NCBI GenBank assembly: GCA_964030785.1
Contig: OZ034967.1
Location: 51,489,533-51,553,532, forward strand
Length of the DNA stretch: 64,000 nucleotides
Direction of reading: 5' to 3'
Origin: Siderastrea siderea
Lineage: Eukaryota; Cnidaria; Anthozoa; Scleractinia; Rhizangiidae
In this document: positions 58,685 through 64,000 of the stretch, one piece after another
Numbering within the stretch: the stretch's first letter is position 1
Layout: each line of letters opens with the position of its first letter
The notes under the pieces: generated by a model
Seen by the model: only the letters and a program-made list of their open reading frames with translations
What the model was told of the DNA's origin: nothing
Database searches by the model: none
Position numbers and translations under genes: made by a program

Positions 58685-58848
58685 TAGTCTACGAGCAGTC
58701 TCTCTTTCCGCTCAGGGATAGTCGAGGAAAACGAACAAGCGAGCGAGCGAGTACGAAGTCGCCTGCAGCGTTGAAACGTGACGCGCCTGTCGAGCCGCTA
58801 GTGTAGTCAGACTATCTCTGAGCGGAAAGAGAGACTGCTCGTAGTCTG
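58685..58848. mobile_element. 164-bp MITE with 9-bp target duplication
   Basis: TAACTGAAT flanks both sides (58676-58684 and 58849-58857). The termini pair almost perfectly over about 35 bases, left CTACGAGCAGTCTCTCTTTC against the reverse-complemented right end. A 9-bp duplication and long TIRs are again MULE-like. The interior has no coding capacity. Confidence 0.75.
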
Positions 58849-59439
58849 TAACTGAATTTTAAAAACGTATACTGTACGTGACGAACCCTCTTTGATGCAT
58901 GTATATTCGTAACATAAGCCTTCAAATGTAGTTCCTTCCGATCCTGTTATTGAGCAAGCGGGAAACATCTCCCAAGACTTTTATCACTGCTTTACTGACA
59001 ACGAAAAGTGCACATTGAAGACGAGCAGCCGTGAGGAAAAAATGTGGAGGCGAGAGTCAGTGGATTTCTAATTCCCTTTGAGTCGTTCCCCCTCCCCTCC
59101 CTGTCGGTTTTTGGCAACTTGCAAACCAAATATTTCTTGACTTTTATCCAAACATTTTCTTGAAAAGTGCTGGGACTAGGGCATTGAACACACCATACTG
59201 GGTGGGTTCCCAAATGAACCCACCGGGTTTCAAATTCTTTTATTTACTTTGACACAGTTTTCACTACCTAGCTCTGCCATGACGTTAAGGCAGGACAAAG
59301 TTCAAAACAATCAGGTATCATAAACTAAAACCAAACCAATTACAGGATGCAGATAATTAAATGAGCCAATGAGAGCTCGTAGCAAATACGTGTGACCAAT
59401 GCCAAGCGTGGAAAAAACGTTCAAAGGCGAAACAAATTG

Positions 59440-60415
59440 GTTGTCATTGTTTTCAGCCATAGCCTTCTCGCTCTCTTCTCGGCCGGGTCATATTTGTTGT
59501 TGTTCTGTTTTTCTTGTGTATGTGTTTTTTGTTTTGTTTTTACCAACTGCCCTTGGTGTAGCGACATTTATTTCTCGTGACAGTAGCAAACAAAAGCTGG
59601 CAAAAGATGTGTCATCTTGGCAGCCCCGCTAATAAAAGATGTGTCATCTTAAGAGCAGGAATGGTTGCCACCGTCACAAAGAAATAAATATTCTTGCGGG
59701 GATTGAGTTTCAACCAGGGATTCAACACTTTTTTTCCTTTTTTTTTTTATTTCTCGTGACAGTAGCAAACACAAGCTGGCAAAAGATGTGTCATCTTGGC
59801 AGCCCTGCTAATAAAAGATGTGTCATCTTAAGAGCAGGAATGGTTGCCACCGTCACAAAGAAACAAATATTCTTCCGCTGATTGAGTTTCACCAGGGTTT
59901 CAACCCTTTCTTTCTTTTTCTTTCTTTTCTTTTTTTTTCTCAAACTTCATTTCTACGAGAAGTGAGAAGACTATGGCTCGGGTTGATCATGTATTTCGCT
60001 AAAAGCTGCTTTCCGACTTAAGGTCGCTGCTTTGAACTTTTTAAATATTTCTTTGTTCATTTTGCCAGTTCGAGTTTTAGTTACGCTCTCGTCCTTAACT
60101 CTACTTACTAAGGCCAGGTAGGCTGACAAATTCTTTCAAGGAATTAACTGAGCACAAAGGCTTTGTAACCATAGCTTTCATTTCTTTTTCACGGCCGGGT
60201 CATTATTATCATATGTTTGTTTGTTGTTGTTGTTGCTTTTTTTGGTTTTTATCAACTGCTATTTATTTCTTGTGACAACAGCAAACACAAACTGGCAAAA
60301 GATGTGACATCTTGGCAGCCCTGCTAGTGAAAGATGAGTCATCTTAAGAGCAGGAATGGTTGCTACCGTCACAAAGAAACAAATATTCTTCAACTGAGTT
60401 TCAGCTCTTCCATAT
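59440..60415 (+). repeat. Three-copy repeat with AAGATGTGTCATCTT palindromes
   Basis: A unit of about 155 bp occurs at ~59566, ~59749 and ~60261. Order: ATTTATTTCTCGTGACAGTA, CTGGCAAAAG, AAGATGTGTCATCTT, GGCAGCCC, a second AAGATGTGTCATCTT, then AAGAGCAGGAATGGTTGCCA and CGTCACAAAGAAA. Copies 1 and 3 also share a preceding CGGCCGGGTCAT and TTTTTA(C/T)CAACTGC, so a larger segment was duplicated. The short frames over the repeats do not look like protein genes. Confidence 0.8.
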
Positions 60416-61978
60416 TTTTACTCAAACATTACTGCTGTGAGAGCTGAGAAGACTCGTAATGTTACTCATAGGGATTGGCCTGTATTAACTAAGTTATGGA
60501 CTGGCAAAATGAACATCGCAATAACTGAAATTTCAAATATCTTTCCATGAATCAGAGTAAGTGGCAAAAATACTGTCAACTTAGTGGACAGTCGTTCTAA
60601 CAAAAGAGGTGCCTCTTCCATCGTCTGACTTGTTTAATAGACCGAAAAAGCAAAGCCGATTTCAAACATTACTGATTTCCTCTAATTCTTTACTTAGCAT
60701 CTTACTGCAACCAGACCTTGTAAACAAATTAATGTGGATTAGCTGAAATTAATTTTAATAAATGAATTTGGTATCCAACTTGTCATTCAATGCTGTTTTA
60801 CGTTTGTTCAAACCACACAAATTCCCGCCAAAAAATTATAGTGCTTTTATTGAGCACTGATCGAAGCCGATCCAAAATGTCGGCGAGAAAAATCTGGCAT
60901 GTAATTCCTGCAACTTTGCGTTTGTTATAAGCAATGATTTGTAGTTGTAATGAGGCGACGAAATCTTAAATGCAACCAAGGCATATCTGAGATAAATAAC
61001 AACGCTGTTGTCGTGTTGAATTCAGTGAATCGCAGATCGAACGCCTGGGGTCGCCCCTCATATACCGGACACGTGGCTTTGTTCAGTTCTTGTAGCCCTC
61101 TAATATTTTTCCATGCCGAAAAGACTACTGAGCTAGCAGCTGCAATTATACCGGTAATGATTTTGCACGGCTTACATACAGATTCAACTTACCATAGTCC
61201 ACTACGCGAGAATTTTGTAAAGGACATCAGGGAAGATTTTTCTAATCTTGTTAACTGTAATCTAGCTTGAATTTATCCCACTGTTTGATACCAAACGAAA
61301 ACAAAATGTCGATTCCCAGACTTCCAGGATAACGTCAATCTAATCACATGGCTTTTAGGCTTCGGAAACGTGTGCATTGACGGTATTGGAAGGAAAAAAA
61401 CCACTGAAATCAGCGTTAAACAACCACTTGTGACATCGAATCGTTTCTCAAGAAAATGAAACCAGAAACTGCAAGAAAACACTTCACTGATCCTTTTCGT
61501 TACTGGCATCCGGTGACAAGTAATAATGTACAAAAGTTAAATGTCCTCCTGGTCGCGCTCCTGGTGGAAAGTTTACTCTTGGCGAAAGTCCATCGTCAAA
61601 TACTAGTCGCATCCAACCAACAGAACAAGCGTTATTATTTTGCTTTTCGCCGCGTTTTTTTTTTAATTTTAATTTTAATTTTTTTTATTTTTCGATTGCT
61701 AACACCTTGAGCGGTCTCACCTTGCCGCAGTTAAATTGTTTTGGTTCGGGTTTCCTATTTGATTGACCAAAATTGTCTGGTAATGACTTGTGAATGATGC
61801 GTAACACTCCTCCATGGGAAAATCAAGTCACGTTTTATTATGACTTGATGACATGTATAAGTCGGTCCTTACGTCTCCGCTGTTCTGGTTTACATTTAAT
61901 GCAGTGACATTTCAATCATGAAGCAGCAGATTAGGACGCCTTGTGGTAAGCCCATTAGATACGCTTGAAAAACCCCTC
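60416..61978. other. Intergenic stretch, no gene seen
   Basis: Open frames such as 60950-61270 and 61456-61710 have no domain, no splice support and no signal peptide. Confidence 0.4.
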
Positions 61979-62011
61979 ACAAATTCTTAGAAAAGTTTTC
62001 TAAGAATTTGT
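61979..62011. repeat. Perfect 33-bp palindrome
   Basis: ACAAATTCTTAGAAAA, one G, then its exact reverse complement. It could form a hairpin or cruciform; not a bacterial-type terminator in this context. Confidence 0.75.
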
Positions 62012-62099
62012 ATGGGACAACAGGAGGTACTTACAGTTTGCGCTTTCTCCGTCCTGTCATGTCTTCCATCATTAAAACACTCCTGGGCCCTGTAGTTCA

Positions 62100-62240
62100 A
62101 AGAGCAGGTAATGAAGGGGCCTCATTGAAATCCACCTTGGAAAAGGATTTCGGCTCGACGAAATCCGTTTTGGATTTCGCGTTTTATTAGGAAATCTGAA
62201 ATCCGGATTTTAAAATCGAAATCAAGATTTCCCAATCGAA
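62100..62240. repeat. GAAATCC/GGATTT-rich segment
   Basis: The words GAAATCC and GGATTTC recur in both orientations over 140 bases, consistent with a decayed foldback element. Confidence 0.4.
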
Positions 62241-63034
62241 CGGCACCTAAGTCAAGGTAGATCCTATGACTTTAATCCACTCTATAAAATTGAAGCAAGG
62301 CAGACATGGCTATTCGAAGAATTGATCATTTCAACTTGGAAAATTTAGATAAAACAACCATAATACTCTAGACACAAATATATCGAAGTCTAAAACAATG
62401 TCAAGCAATTCGGTCGATCGATTCTATTGTTCGCTTTTGGCCATTCTTGGTACAGTCTAACTTTGTTAAAGAACCGTAATGTTGTACACATCAGGAAGTC
62501 AGCTTAATATTTTATCATGAGACAAATCTTGTCTATCATCGAGAGGTGGTTGTTTAACACAAGTGTTTGCTTAATATTTTAAACAGTTATTATAGAATTC
62601 TTAACTGGAGCCGGAAGAAGTATAATAAATAGACTTTTTTAAGAACTAGAGGCCTTGTGTCACTGGACGCCACAACGAAAATTTTTCTACTTCACGACAA
62701 CAACATGCGAACCACCGAGGAAACAACCCTTTCGCTTGTCTTGTTCTTCTCATCAAAATAATTTCCTATGTAACCGTCTTGGTAGTTCATTTACTAAGAT
62801 TTGGTATGTCAGTTATAAGAAACAACACAGGCGAATAGTGACGAGGTTGATTTTTTCGAACTTCAATTTCCTCACAAGACTAGCCGACCTGTTGAAGACT
62901 TCTTTCGAACAATGATGTCAATCGACTCTTCACAGACAGAGTATAAGACTCGATAAGAAGAGAAAGGTTTCTCTTACATTCAAGAAGGTTGGTTTGTCCA
63001 AGCTTCTAAGCGAACATTACTCTGAATTTAAAAA

Positions 63035-63218
<184 letters not shown>

Positions 63219-64000
63219 ACAATACAAGCTATTCGCTTAATGACGGTGGTCCGGCATCTGCTAGCAGAAGGCAGTACTGAAAGAATTTTCGACGAGCCTA
63301 ATAAATTTTAAACGTCTTTAACAGGAAAATGGCTTGCATAATGGAGGATGCGTTGAAAAAGAAACATCGTCACTTCACTTACGTTATAATTAGGTGCAGG
63401 TCAAGCTTACTTACAAAACTTAGAAAGTGACTCATTTTATCGACTGGAAAGCAACGGAGGGACTAAATAAACAAATTGATAAAAAAGTTCTTTTTGTGGC
63501 TGACTTTTCTCCGATAGTCTTGAGAATAACATGGTACTCTGTACTCACAACAACGAAAAACTTCGCTTTACTTTTCCATTTTCTGATCTCTACTTTTTCC
63601 TCCATTCTCTTGTCATGCAATTCCGTATGCATGTAAATCATGAAAAATGTGACCATTTTTAACATAGCAACGAACTGGAAAACGACTTATCGGGCGGATG
63701 GCTATCCGCGACGCTACACACGCTTTAATTGTGCAACCAGTCTTCCGGTAAATAGCATTTTAATCCAGTGGATAGGTCTATCCACTCTATAAAGTTATGC
63801 TCTCTTCGGACAACAGGGGCCTGGATTATTTCTCCTGTCCATCTTTAAAGAATGTCAGGGGCTTCCTTTATCTTCTGATAGTTTAGTATCATTTTTTTGT
63901 TATGAGTAATGCATAAAACATAACGTCCAAAACACGTATTCATTCAAAGACTGAAAGTCAATTAAGCAAACTCTGACGAACACCAAGAAAACCCGCCAAA
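63219..64000. other. Window end, no gene seen
   Basis: Short open frames on both strands over 63427-63665 overlap each other and show no domain. Confidence 0.4.

Overview
The window is animal nuclear DNA. Its genes are split by many GT-AG introns, the space between genes is AT-rich and full of microsatellites and short inverted-repeat transposons, and the recognisable proteins are secreted mosaics of von Willebrand A (VWA), thrombospondin type 1 (TSP1) and ShKT domains. This combination suggests a cnidarian, most likely a stony coral; that assignment is inference from protein architecture and repeat style, not from a database match.

Layout. 1-11.5 kb: no supported gene, but a dense cluster of inverted-repeat elements and a striking 600-base field of CCAGGGT/ACCCTGG palindromes at 1.2-1.8 kb. 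11.5-27.6 kb (+): gene 1, a 15-coding-exon secreted protein of 861 residues, ordered signal peptide, VWA, four TSP1, VWA, divergent TSP1, two ShKT, and a glycine/tryptophan-rich tail. Every splice phase closes and the summed exons give one uninterrupted frame. 27.6-35 kb: intergenic, with hAT-like, TTAA-flanked and 8-bp-TSD elements and one unexplained 216-codon ORF. 35.0-43.1 kb (+): gene 2, a paralogue of 651 residues (signal peptide, VWA, four TSP1, VWA) in ten coding exons. 46.6-50.6 kb (-): gene 3, an inverted partial copy of the 3' half of gene 2 (two TSP1 exons plus the C-terminal VWA), tail to tail with gene 2. One of its introns carries a 613-bp transposon with 78-bp terminal inverted repeats, a perfect 9-bp target duplication and a captured RecQ-type helicase fragment. 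A Penelope-like retroelement remnant lies between genes 2 and 3. 54.0-55.2 kb (+): the last three exons of an omega-class glutathione S-transferase; its N-terminal half was not found in the window. 55.4-64 kb: no supported gene; repeats only.

Genes 1-3 form one locally expanded family. The first three exons of genes 1 and 2 have identical lengths (52, 431, 154 bp), nearly all TSP1 exons are 183-bp phase 1-1 modules, and VWA domains are split at the same phase-0 junction. This is a locus growing by exon duplication, gene duplication and inverted duplication. The products are predicted to be extracellular adhesive or matrix proteins; a role in mesoglea or skeletal organic matrix is inference only.
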